Shown here piece after piece: positions 22,190 through 34,002 of a DNA stretch of 64,000 bases. The position numbers were made by a program, and so were the translations under genes. The first letter of the stretch is position 1. Each line of letters opens with the position of its first letter. Under the pieces are notes generated by a model. The model made no database searches. It saw nothing but the letters and a program-made list of their open reading frames with translations, and had not been told where the DNA came from. This stretch comes from Hippophae tibetana (lineage: Eukaryota; Streptophyta; Magnoliopsida; Rosales; Elaeagnaceae), in the NCBI GenBank assembly GCA_037013495.1, contig CM072801.1:14809501-14873500 (forward strand), given 5' to 3'.

Positions 22190-25100
22190 TGAGTGGATTT
22201 TAGACTCTGGAGCTACAGATCACATGACATTTGACCCAAACGATCTCTCCAATACAACCCAGCCAAGACGGAGCCGTGTTGCCAATGCAAATGGGGTCAC
22301 TTATCCAGTTACAGGAGCTGGAACAGTGACCTTATCTCCTTCATTATCATTATCTAATACTTTACGTGTACCCTCTCTGTCAAACCGACTAATGTCTGTA
22401 AGTCAGGTCACTTCAGATCTTAACTGTGTAGTATTGATGTATTCTACTTTTTGCCTTCTACAGGATATTCTCACCAAGGAGATCATTGGGCGTGGTACTA
22501 GGAGAGGAGGGCTATATTATGTGGATGACCTCAGTTCAGGAAGAGCCAATCACATGCAACATACTGTTGGTAACAAGGAACGACAGATTTGGCTATGTCA
22601 TCGTAGATTTGGGCATCCATCATTCGGGTATTTAAAGCACCTACTCCCCAGTTTATTTTCAAATATCACACATTCAGATTTCAAATGTGATACATGTATC
22701 CTAGCAAAAAGTCATAGGGCGTCTTATCCTATGAGCATGAATAAAAGTGTGGCTCCTTTTGCTTTGGTACATTCTGATGTTTGGGGACCTTCCCCGGTCA
22801 TTACGTCATCGGGTCATCGTTGGTTTGTTATTTTTGTTGATGATTGTACACGAATGACATGGCTTTACCTTCTCAAACATAAAGATGAAGTATTTGCTAC
22901 ATTTCACATGTTTCACACCATGGTTCAGACACAATTTTCTAAAAAAATTAAGATACTTAGGTCTGATAATGGAGGGGAGTATGTTAATCAACAATTCTGG
23001 ACATACTTTGACAACCATGGTATTCTCCATGAAACCTCATGTTCACAAACCCCACAACATAATGGGACTGCGGAGAGAAAAAATCGGCATATTTTAGAAA
23101 CGGCTCGGGCCTTACTAATCGGTGCACATATGCCTAATAAATACTGGAGTGATGCTGTTACTACAACTGTGTATCTACTGAATCGAATGCCCACAAAAAC
23201 CTTACAATTTCAAACTCCATTAAAGGTGTTATCTGATCATCTTCCCTTGCCTACTATTTTGATGCTTCCGCCCCGAATTTTTGGATGTGTTGCTTTTGTC
23301 CACCTCCATAAAAATCAACGAACTAAGTTGGATCCATGTGCTGTCCGATGTGTATTCTTGGGGTATGGTGTACAAAAAAAGGGTACCGATGTTATGATCC
23401 AATTACTAAAAGAAACTATACTACCATGGATGTCACTTTCCTCGAATCAGAATGTTTTTTCCCATCACCAGTATCCAATTACACTCTTCAGGAGGAGAGT
23501 TATGGTGAAGAACGAAATTGGCTTGATGTTGAAATATTAGACACGAGTCCAACATACTCGGAACGTGCCAATAATATGGAGGAGCCCATATCTAGACCCG
23601 AGCTTGAACTTCCAAGAACTGAAGCTGAAGTAGTAATTGAATCTCCAGAAGATGAAGTGGTTGATGTACCCCTCCATTCTCTAGTACCATCCTCCTGCTG
23701 AGAACACTCCTGAGGTAAGCTATCCTATCACACCTTTACAGACTAATGCTATAGATACATCTGTTGGTTATGTTTTACCTTTCAGACACAATCGAGGTAA
23801 ACCTCCAAATCGATACTCCCCAGAAAGAGAAGAACGACAACCCAAGTATCCAATAGCAAATTATGTATCTACTCAAAGGTTATCAGAACCTATCAGGGCA
23901 TTTGCACAAACACTCTCCTCGTGTCAAATTCCGAGTAGCATTGAAGAAGCCTTATCTGATCCAAAATGGGCTCAAGCTATAAAAGAGGAATTTGAGGCAC
24001 TGCAGAAGAATAACACATGGGTGTTAAGCGAGTTGCCTCAAGGGAGGAAAATGGTAGGATGCAAGTGGATTTTCTCCATTAAGTATAAAGCAGATGGGTT
24101 AGTTGATCGTTACAAGGCGAGGCTTGTAGCAAAAGGATATACACAGAAACATAGGATAGATTATCAAGAAACCTTCTCACCTGTGGCTAAACTAAAAACT
24201 GTGAGAGTTTTGTTATCTCTTGCAGCAAATTTAGATTGGCCATTGCACCAACTTGACGTGAAGAATGCCTTCCTTCATGGTGACCTTGAAGAAGAGATTT
24301 ACATGGATATCCCACCAGGATATACTGTTACATCAGGAAAAGAAACTGCATGTAGATTACAACGAGCATTGTATGGACTAAAACAATCACCTCGAGCGTG
24401 GTTTGGTAGGTTGAGTTCAGCAATGAAGAAATATGGGTTCCAACAAAGCAACTCTGACCATACTCTTTTCCTAAAACATCGATTAGGGAAGATAAAAGCC
24501 CTTATAGTCTATGTAGACGACATGATCATTACAGGGGATGATAAAGAAGAAATCTCTAAGCTTCAAGAACAACTGTCAAATGAGTTTGAAATGAAGAACT
24601 TATGAGGGCTCAAATACTTCTTAGGTATTGAGGTAACAAGATCAAAACAAGGCATATGTCTTTCCCAAAGGAAATATACTCTGGACCTACTAGTAGAGGC
24701 AGGACTACTAGATTGTAAACCTGTCGATATTCCAATGGTTCAAAATCATAAACTCGGAGAATATGTGGACCAAGTACCAGCAGATAAACAGAGATATCAA
24801 CGGTTAGTAGGTAAACTCATATATTTATCTCATACTCGACCTGATATTGCTTATGTTGTGAGTGTCGTGAGTCAGTTCATGCACTGCCCAAGTGAAGACC
24901 ATATGGATGCGGTCATGCGAATACTTCGTTACTTAAAATCCTCCCCTGGGAAAGGACTTATGTTTTCAAAGAATGGTCAATTGAAAGTCCTTGGATATAC
25001 AGATTCAGACTGGGCAGGGAATATGAAGGATAGGAAATCTACTGCTGGGTACTTTACTTTCGTGGGGGGGAACCTTGTCACATGGAGAAGCAAGAAGCAA

Positions 25101-25466
25101 AATGTAGTTGCCTTATCCAGTGTTGAAGCTGAATTTCGAGGAATGGTCAAGGGAATATGTGAGCTCCGTTGGTTGAAAAAACTTCTAACTGAGATTGGTG
25201 TTGCTCCTAACTCTGAAATGAACTTATTTTGTGATAACAAAGCAGCCATTGCCATATCTCATAATCCAGTTCAACATGATCGCACGAAGCACGTTGAAGT
25301 GGATCGGAACTTCATCAAACATAATCTTGAAGAAAAGATTATTAAGCTTCCATTTGTTAAATCAGAAGATCAATTGGCTGATATACTCACAAAATCTGTG
25401 TCTGCAAGGAACTTCTACAACTCAATTGACAAGTTGGGCATAAGAGATATATATGCACCAACTTGA
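22190..25466 (+). pseudogene. Copia pol: protease, integrase, reverse transcriptase, RNase H, broken
   Basis: Domains in order: protease (WILDSGATDHMT, about 22193); integrase zinc part (H...H, then CDTCILAKSHR) and catalytic D-D-E in HSDVWGP, RSDNGGEY and NGTAERKNR (about 22590-23090); reverse transcriptase (GCKWIFSIKYKADG, RLVAKGYTQ, LDVKNAFLHGDLEEEIYM, YVDD at 24510-24521); RNase H (YTDSDWAGN, DRKSTAGY, ALSSVEAEF, DNKAAIAISHNPVQHDRTKHVEVD) to the stop at 25466. Breaks: one base too many in the A run near 23373, a small indel near 23688-23696, and TGA at 24603-24605 in the reverse transcriptase. Catalytic residues are otherwise kept, so inactivation is recent. Confidence 0.93.
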
Positions 25467-25473
25467 GGAGGAG

Positions 25474-25697
25474 TGTTGGTGTGTGCTATAACAGTGGCAG
25501 ACACAAATGCTCAATGGAGTAAAACATTGAGCAGACAATAATATTAGTGGAGCCATAAAACCTGGATGTGCAGGTTTTATGGTTATTGTTTAATTTTCGT
25601 TTTCCTTATATACATATATTGTAAACTCTTGTAAAAACAGAACAGAAATAATAATGAAATATACTGATAATTATCAGAGAAATACAATATTTTGACA
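25474..25697 (+). repeat. 3' LTR of the 5.65-kb Copia element
   Basis: 224 bp, TG to CA, three differences from the 5' LTR by eye, all transitions. It is preceded by the polypurine tract and followed by the target duplication GTTAG. Confidence 0.95.
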
Positions 25698-26204
25698 GTT
25701 AGTAGCAGATACAATTTATAGGTAGTAAAAGGCCACTCTAGTTATATAGTTTTAGTTCATTTTTGCTTTATCTATAAACCTATAAATATAAATAGAATTT
25801 GTTACCTAGTACGTTTTATAAATCCTAATATAATATATTCTCATTCAAACATTTAACATTTTCATTCTTATAATAAACTCACAAATTGAATTACATGAAC
25901 TGTACAATATATTAAAGAATGTAATATTATATTGGTTTTTTTACTTATTCAAAATGTGTTATTTAATCTTTTAATTTTAAAAAACGTAATATTTAATCCC
26001 TTTACTTATAAAATTATTACTAAAAAAATATATATTTATCAATTTTAAATTTATTTTAAAAATATAAAATTATTAGGAGATGAGATAAAATATGATAATA
26101 CCCTCACGAATTATGTTTGTAATTTTTTTATTTGATAGGATAGAGATAAATGATAAAAATACTCTCATTAATATCTGTTTAAATTTTTTTATCAATAAAA
26201 CTCT

Positions 26205-26320
26205 TTTTGTAGCTCTTTTTTATAAATAAAATGACTAATAAATTCATTTTTTATAAATAAAATGATTTAAGAATTCATTTTTTTATAAATAAAAAGTAAA
26301 ATGATTAATAAAAACATTTT
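26205..26320. repeat. Degenerate tandem repeat, about 35-bp unit, three copies
   Basis: Units share TTTTATAAATAAAATGA followed by TTCATTTTT-like sequence. Low complexity, no sign of function. Confidence 0.6.
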
Positions 26321-26881
26321 TAAAGGTAGAGGATTGAACAACACTTCTATTCACAAAAAAAAAACCTATAAACATTTTTCCTTATATTAAATATATTGCA
26401 GTGAGGTTAGTTCAAAATTTAAGGAAATTAGACCAAATTCTTGTGAAAATTTATTTAATTATAATTTTGGCTTAAACCAAAATTAGTAAAGGAAAAAATA
26501 TTTAGTTAGTTATGGTTTCTCGGGGTCGTCACGTGCTTTAGAGTGGAGTTGGGAAGGTCTTGATACTAGAGTTTTCAATTTGAGTTGTGTATTGTATTTA
26601 TCACACGACATATATTATAATTTCACCCACTCTAATCTATTGTAGTAGCAGAACGAAATTTTTAGGGTCGAATTTAGTTTTGGATGTTAGTTCTGCTGTT
26701 AATAGTGAGAAAACTCAGTATATACAATGAAATATTGTAATGTAACTACGTAAGTTTAGTGAGATTTATTTTCAAAAAAAAAAAATTGGCCATTGCTCAT
26801 GGCACTATTTAAATTTTTTTCACCGACATTCTCGTTTTGTAAACTTGCAAGTTATGAAATATATTACGACCCATAAATATG

Positions 26882-26926
26882 TTACGTTCATTACACTGTT
26901 CATTATGAACAGTGTAATGAACGTAA
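26882..26926. repeat. 45-bp near-perfect palindrome
   Basis: The arms 26882-26903 and 26905-26926 are exact reverse complements (22 bases) around a single central T. The left arm begins TTACGTTCATTACACTG. It lies about 140 bases past the lipase stop codon and could be transcribed in its 3' untranslated region as a hairpin. Confidence 0.95.
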
Positions 26927-27062
26927 AAAATACTACTATAGCCTGAGGGCAAATATATGTTCTCCCCAAAGTACCAGAGGCAACATTACCATCAAGTCAC
27001 CACGTAGGGACATTCAATGTATATAACCTCTTATCTTTTTCACTATGATTTTTGTTCACACA

Positions 27063-30000
27063 TTACACATATATATGGTCATCATTTTCCAAGTCCCTGA
27101 TTAGCAATTCCATCATTTTCTTATACATAGGCATATAGTGATCATTAATCATTGTTCTTGACAGTCGGAGCTTACTGTACAATTCTCGAGGTGTCTCGAA
27201 TATACCAACATGCTCATTATCGGTTGGTTGGTTAGCTAAATTGTCAGGATCTGAAGAAGGAATGCAAACAACGTGCATAATTTGTCCAGGAGGATAGAAC
27301 CGGTGGCTCTCTGACAAATCCATTGAAGAAACTGGTTTATTGCTTTCCGTGGCATCAACCAACATATTTTCTTCTTCAGTTATTTCTTGTGCCGCAGCTG
27401 CTTCTTCCTCTTGTGCCTTTACACCAAATTCAGTCTCGTGCCTCTGAAGTTCCTTTTCCAACTCATACCACAACTCACCTTCATTGATACCTTCTACGGT
27501 GGTTGTAGTAGTGACCCCATCTGCCAAATTCTGCTGCTCTTCTTCATCTGTATCGTCATGACCAGATCCACCACTTGAACAACTTGACTCCATTTTGTAT
27601 TGCATTATGCCTCTACCAACTCCAACATCAGTAAACCCAGAAGGTTTTTCAGGAATGAGAGATTCATTAGGCAAGTCATCTAGTTTAGAGTTCAACATTG
27701 AACCCTTACGACGACGAGCACCCATGCAAGACCATGATGGCAGCAATGAGCGGCTTCTGACAACAGCTTGAGCAACATTCTGTGCACTCTTCATCACAAC
27801 CTAATATTTATCAAGTGGGAAGCATAGCCTGTCATAACATAAAGTAGGAGATACGACTGAAACATAAATGCAGAGACATTGTAGAGAAAGGCATGTGAAG
27901 TTAGCAGTTAGCAGTTTGATCATCAAGTAAAATGTTGTTACCTGTGTCCTGTTGGATACAGGTTGCAGAAGTGCACCTGCAGATGCAACCTTGGATTTGG
28001 CAGTGGCTATGGAGGGTAAACAAGACCCCACAGCAGTCGCAGAGCGGTAAACAACATTAAGTATCCTTGTTTGCTCAAGTTGGTCCCGCAAATCATTTAC
28101 CCAAGATGACGCTGTGACCTAACAATAACCAATTGAAATCAGGATTATAATGCTGCATAATTAATGAGAACTGAAGGTCACTCATGACGACGATCAAGAT
28201 GAATGATATAAAATATTTTCAGCACCTCAGAGCGGAGATCATCAACAGAAGCGGCTGAGAATGTGGGGACCAGATCAGAACCATTAATGATAGTGGTGAT
28301 GAAATGCTTGCCAGATTCTGCCAACTCCCACGTCATGCAGGCCGCTGCAAAATGAAAATTACAGCACAAATAAATGGAGGCAAGAAATGTGTGAAACATG
28401 TATAACCACGTGTAAATCAAATATGCAACAAATATATAACAAAGAAGCTGGGTGATCATATTGAAAGTCTCTACAAATAAATACAGAATGCCAAAAGAAA
28501 TAGCAGAGAGAAATTTATAGTGGAAAACCTCTAGACAAATCTCACAATTTTACCAGTAACAAAACTAAAATCTAAACTAACACTAGGTCCGAATCCATGC
28601 CTGGAGCAAATGTAATGCAAGTAGATGACGAAAGCTCTATTTGTTCACGAAGGATGTATGTCAATAGTGCAGCTGTACCACCACCCAATGAATGCCCAAC
28701 TACCTGAAAGAACCATAAAAGATTTCAGTGGAGACAAATGAATTATTGATACAGCTCTGCAGACTAATTTTATATTCAAAAGCATTTAATATGAATTGTA
28801 TAACCACAAATCGAGTAGTAATGCCCAATGTGAACTTGAGCTTGGATCTAGATTTTGTATACATCATTTTCCAAATGCAGTAAGCTTTGAGGGTGGAGTG
28901 AATCAAATACAAGGCCGACACTAGTAGTCATGAACTCACTTACAGATCAGACAGTTAAATTGAAATGACATAAATAAAATTCTTCAAACAAACACCTGAA
29001 TTCTATAGTCTGGATTGTCACCAAGAGCCTTAAGCAAGAATGGAGCGCTAAGCATAGCAATCCAACGTGCTGCTGCAACCATCCCACAGTGTGCATAACC
29101 CAGAACTAGGTTGCTTATCCCACCATCATGCAAAACTGAATGGTGAAACGGGACCACTAAACCAGTTGCTGCAGTTAGTGTATCTTTCATGCTATGAGTT
29201 CCACGAATTAACAGAAGTAAACATTTTGAATTTTTATCGCATATAATTGTGAAAGCAGGTTTCAGAAGCTGCAAGCATTATGGCATCAATTAGAAAAAGA
29301 TTCACTATTAGTTACTAAAAAGCAATTTAATCCTAATTGCTTTATCACAAATATCATAAAATAGAAAAGTACTGTCAAGTACTCCAAAATAATGAAAACA
29401 ACTGTTAAGCCTAATAAGTGCAGCGCTCTCATGTAACTCACACAATTCACTCGGCCAGATGAAAAATGAGTAAATCACAAACACAATTCATGTCAGGTTA
29501 CCATCGGAAAAAAAATTGCAATACTCTCAACCTTTTCACTCCATATTATGTATTCTTTATGTTATTAAAACCATCTGTCTATTCATAACAACCATATCTA
29601 TTTTCTCTTCTCCACACTTAAAATGCCGAACCCAGTTCATCATGTTGAATCACCACACAGTTCTATAGAATCGGCTTTCCACCTCCAAGGCTATTTCTTT
29701 AATTACTATTAGGCCTGGAGGAGGATTTAAAATCTCAACTTTACATAAATAGTTAAGGATAATAGCACCACAAACTTTCTTGCATTAGCTCACATCAAAC
29801 ATTAAAAATATTGAATGAGAAACCAAAATGGTAATAAACCAAGCGAATGATAAACCCCCAGATACTAGATTGAGACTCCAATGAGAAAGTGTTTCAAATT
29901 AATAAACAAAAATATATTAAGAGTAGAGAGTGGCTTACCCCAGCCTTGTTCTTATGAAGAAGAACATCTTCCTTACAGTAGCCAGCGGAATCTATAAATA

Positions 30001-30591
30001 CCGCAAAAGGCTTCTTTGAGAATAGCATACAAAGGCTCAACAATCTCAAGTAATAATGCAACTTCGCTATAATTTCGGGTCCCCTAAGCTGAACACAATC
30101 ACTACCAGCATACACACTCGCAACTTGTAAATTACCCTGCAAATGCAAAATCAAATTACACCATCAGTCCAAAATCAACTCCAGCAACACATCAAATTCT
30201 CTCATTTCAGTGAAAACAGAAACAATCTGAAACAGATAATTAATAAAAATAAATAAACAATCCAAGTTGAAAACGATTTGCAAAACCACGGATTTACCTG
30301 CCTGCGTATGAAATAATTAATCCCAAAGGCCAAATCACCGATCGGCCATTTACCAAGAGTCTCAGAATAAGTAAATCTAAGCGTCTCAGACAACATTGTG
30401 ATAGATTCAAGCCACGTAGATGGTGCCTGAGCAGGTCGCCGAGAAAGCCTTCTCCTCGTCAATTTGTTCGATTTCGAGAAGTTTCCACTGCGATCTTCGT
30501 CTCCAATTTCCTCAGCCGATTGCCTCCGACTCAAAACATAGTACAAAAGAAACATGGCACCGGCGGCGGTCACCATTGCTCCCGCCGCCAT
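27063..30591 (-). CDS. Class 3 (alpha/beta hydrolase) lipase, sn1-diacylglycerol lipase type
   Basis: Complete gene of about 633 residues in seven exons: 30298-30591, 29939-30136, 28996-29268, 28601-28703, 28226-28344, 27942-28118, 27063-27800. Joining them keeps the frame throughout; the start is the ATG at 30591. Residues 1-25 form a hydrophobic N-terminal anchor (AAGAMFLLYYVLSRR), then a family region (WLESITMLSETLRFTYSETL). The nucleophile motif GHSLGGG opens exon four; the likely catalytic Asp is in NGSDLVPTFSA (exon five) and the His in FYPPGQIMHVV (exon seven). Exon seven also has an acidic low-complexity stretch and ends with RTMINDHYMPMYKKMMELL. Family members hydrolyse acylglycerols at membranes; it closely resembles the Arabidopsis lipase family that includes At1g05790 (from memory). 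Intron four has a GC donor (CCAG|GCATGG); all others are GT-AG. No defect is seen. Confidence 0.95.
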
Positions 30592-31969
30592 AAAATCCAA
30601 CAATCAGGAACCAAGCTCAGCAAATTAGCATCAAAACTGATCAAAGATATTAGGGTTTTGCAGAATCGAATGTGAAGAAGGAAAATGACAAGATAGAATA
30701 TAGGATGATAGAGAGAGAAAGATATCGTCCGGAAAATGGAAAATGAGTGTGTGAGCTGAAATAACTAAGGTGGGGATGTCCAATAAATAATGGATACATA
30801 TGGATATTGTTTGTTTTTAATCCATTTACATTGGATACGAAAATATAATTATTTTCAATTTCATTTAAATAGAATGAATTCTTTTAGATAAAATAAAGTT
30901 AAATTAATATTAAAATTTATTTATAAATTATTAATATATATAAAATATAATATACTTAAATTAAAATTTTAAATTATTTATAATCATAATTAAAAAATAA
31001 AAATTATATTTGTATAATTATTTAATAACTATAACTATAAATATTTATATTTATTTTTAAGTTAAAATAATAATCTAATATAATTATGTTATTAATAATA
31101 TTTAAATATAATATATTATAAAATATATATTTATTTATAATTTAATATAAATTTGGTTCAGATAAAATACAACAATTATAAAATCTATCAATCTAAATTT
31201 GATTTAATCCAAAAAAAAATTGAATAATTTTTAATCTGAATCCGATCTCATTATAAAATTTATTAATCTAATCTAATATGAATTTAACGGATCAAATTAG
31301 ATTTCTCAATGTAAACGAATTAATCAGATTTTCTCTCACCTTTAACTTATTATATAAATAAATTTTATAAAATAGTATTTTTATTTAAAAAATATTAAAA
31401 TACTAAATTATAATATAAAATATTTAATAACTTTAATATTAATATTTTTTATTTTAAAAATATCATAAATGAATAAACCGGATGTGTGAACTTTTAATTT
31501 TAAAATTATATATATTTGATATTTTCATTTCACTTAAATTAAAATATTATTTTTAAAAAAATTTATAATAAAAATAAATTAATATATAAAAAAATTATAT
31601 AAATAACTTACATATTATATTAAATATAAATTATTTTATTAAAATATTTTTTATGAATTTTGTTATTATACTAAATAGATTATTATAAAAAAAAACTATA
31701 AAGATATCATTATATTTAATTAAATATAATTATAATTAATATATTTAATCTCATTGCTGTTTTATGTCTAAAAAGGAAAAAATTATTTTTAAAAATAAAT
31801 TAAAATGTTTGACTATTATTTTATAAAATATTATGCTTTAGAAAACAAAAAATTTAGAATAACTTAAGCATGTTTTTTATATTTTTGTGCATAAATAATT
31901 TAATTATTTAATATATTTTTAATTTTAATTTTCTAAGTCATGTATAAAGAAAAGTATGTCATGTAATTA
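30592..31969. other. Lipase upstream region and AT-rich spacer
   Basis: Right next to the start is a purine-rich leader (GA-rich on the plus strand, about 30700-30725, pyrimidine-rich on the minus). No clear TATA box can be chosen in this AT-rich background. From 30880 the sequence is a dispersed repeat, then AT-rich sequence up to the start of E2. Confidence 0.5.
30880..31330 (+). repeat. Dispersed AT-rich repeat, copy A
   Basis: This segment matches the reverse complement of about 59930-60540 in many blocks in the same order, for example TATAAATATTTATATTTATTTTTAAGTTAAAAT and a block with repeated AATCTGAATCCGAT and GGATCAAATT-like words. The two copies stand outside E2 on either side, in opposite orientation. 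No terminal repeats or coding capacity were seen; probably a non-autonomous element of unknown class. Confidence 0.6.
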
Positions 31970-32043
31970 AAATAACACATAATTCAATTTTAATTCTCTT
32001 ACTTTTCTCTAGTTTTTTTCTATAAAAATTGAATCATCCCAAC
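31970..32043 (+). repeat. 3' end of the E2 5' LTR
   Basis: The stretch before the primer site follows the last 68 bases or so of the E1 LTR (minus strand) in composition and order: a CACA...TTTT start, AATTCTCT(T/A)ACTT, and a C-rich end before TTTTTGGTG. Further left I can no longer align it. Confidence 0.5.
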
Positions 32044-32511
32044 TTTTTGGTGTATACCATAAAGCTCAGGATTTAAAGGTTGAACTTTCACTTCTGATCC
32101 TATATTTTCAAGGATTTATCCCGAGTCTATGAGAGAAACCTCGTAAACAAGATTTTCATATCGTGTTCTCTAAGGCCTACATTGTCATGGTGGGAATACG
32201 AGTTAAGAAAAAATTAAGACTAATGAACGAAATAACATCTTCATCATAGAAGCATACCTTGCCAATGTATAAGATCAAACGCGGACCTCCTATCGAGTCG
32301 ATCTATTAACCCAATTAATGAGTTTGGGCCAACTCCTATAATAAATGAGCCTGCTTATGCTGAGAATGTAACAAATGATGTCCTTCTTCCTAACACGGAT
32401 GGGCTCTACAATAAACAACTACTACAAGAGGGAAAGATCCAGGAGGCATGCTTCCAAGCATTAGAGGAAAAAAATAGAAAAAAGACAAGGTCCTCAAAGA
32501 AACTAACAAAA
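32044..32511 (+). other. E2 primer site, leader and start of gag region
   Basis: TTTTTGGTGTATACC at 32042-32056 corresponds to the E1 primer region but is diverged. The following 60 bases (AAGCTCAGGATTTAAAGGTT, then TATTTTCAAGGATTTATCCC) align with the E1 leader at 18160-18240 on the other strand, which identifies this as the left part of E2. The reading frame is lost. The Copia insertion begins after the target duplication at 32512-32516. Confidence 0.7.
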
Positions 32512-32516
32512 GTAAA

Positions 32517-33988
32517 TGTAAGGACTATGAGTGTTGGTTATTTTCGTGGACAAAATATTTACTTGTAAAGTTTTTTTTAGGCCTACTATCAAGTTTATCA
32601 AGAAAAGCCGAACAAATGTTCAAGTTCCAGATATTCGTACTTGAGGTATGTTTTTTTATAACTAAGACACTTAGGATTGCATTCATGCATTTAATAACAC
32701 ATTTTCATAAATCTGAAATTATATTTTATGTTAAAATATTTATTCAAACTTTAATTAATTTATGAAATTATTAATTAAATATTTTTATAATATATCTTAA
32801 GATAATATTAAGTTTTTGTTTTTAATGGGCTTTAAAAAGTTAAGACCAAAACACATTTAGCCCTAACCCTAATATCATTAAGTATTATTATTATCTATAT
32901 ATATAGATACATTAGGGTTAGAGTGGTTAAGGAAAAAATAGAATAGAAAGAAAAAAAAAACGGCTGCAAATTGTGATATATATATGCTAGCCGTTCTCTG
33001 CCGAAAGAAAAGAAGAAGAAAAAGGTTAACATTCAAGAGCTACAATTAAGGTAATATAGGAATTAATATAGATATGCTTAGAATGAAAAAGTAGAGTTGC
33101 AGTTCACTTCCATCAATATCAGCTCTTACACATTCTGGCCACAAAGGTAATTAATATATATATATTGATTTATAAGATTATATATGTGTATTGATTTATA
33201 AGATGGTGATTTAAAAAAAATTAATAATTTTGGCAATTATAAAAGTGATTAAATAGGTTGATTAATATTAAATTAATATTATACTAAATATATTTATTTG
33301 GTACTTTTATATTTATATAGTTTTCTCTTGATTATATTCTTACATATTTAAATTAAATAATTTTATGTGTGATCATAATTATTTGATTTGATTATTAAAT
33401 TTCAAAGAAGCTATCTTTTATTGATTTTTACTTAATTTTTTTCTCTAGAATTTTCTAGTTGATTTGATTTAAATGACATATATTTTGAATCATCTAGTTA
33501 GGATTATTCATTGTTAAATCTGTTCAAGAACACACACAGACACTTGTGTTTTTATGCTAACCTTTTTGCAGTTGATTTGTAAACGATCTGATTTGCGGGG
33601 AGCTTATTGGAACGTTGGTCTGGAAATCGCTCACGCTAATATTGGAAACTGTGAAAACAGAGCAAGGGCTTGTAAGTAAAGTACATTGGGGCAGTATCCT
33701 AGGGAGGGTAGCATAAGACCGAGTTTGTACTTGAACATTTGATTTTCAGAGTGAAAAGTTAGGTGGTCCGGTGGACCGGTGGTTTTCCTCTTAGGTCATT
33801 GTTGTGGCCTAGGTTGTTTCCACCTAAAAATATCGCGTGTTATTATTTTATTTCCGCACTTTATTCTTACACGCGATTTCATGTCTGGCCGCTTTGTTTA
33901 GGTTATCAAGTTATAAATTAATAAAAAATTAAGAATAACCTATTCATCCCCCTCTAGGTTAATCAGGTCCATAAATTATAAACTTTCA
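32517..33988 (+). repeat. 5' LTR of the SIRE-like Copia
   Basis: 1472 bp, TG to CA. A candidate TATA box (CTATATATATAGATAC) lies near 32895-32912. The LTR ends right before the initiator-tRNA primer site. Confidence 0.95.
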
Positions 33989-33990
33989 AT

Positions 33991-34002
33991 TGGTATCAGA
34001 GC
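33991..34002 (+). other. Primer-binding site of the SIRE-like Copia
   Basis: TGGTATCAGAGC, complementary to the 3' end of plant initiator tRNA-Met, two bases after the LTR. Confidence 0.93.

Larger units (their letters stand above)
20050..25697 (+). mobile_element. Copia LTR retrotransposon, 5.65 kb, with target duplication GTTAG
   Basis: Both LTRs are present (20050-20273 and 25474-25697, 224 bp each, three differences by eye) and the flanking 5-mers are identical (GTTAG at 20045-20049 and 25698-25702). The primer site TGGTATCAGAG follows the first LTR at 20274, and a polypurine tract (GAGGAGGAG) precedes the second. Internal order is gag, protease, integrase, reverse transcriptase, RNase H, as in Ty1/Copia. 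The insertion looks young, but the coding part is broken by a gag inversion, two frameshifts and a stop. Confidence 0.96.
25698..27062. other. AT-rich intergenic region downstream of the lipase gene
   Basis: It contains a degenerate tandem repeat at 26205-26320 and a 45-bp palindrome at 26882-26926. The last part is probably the 3' untranslated region of the lipase gene, which ends at 27063 on the minus strand. No coding exon seen. Confidence 0.6.
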
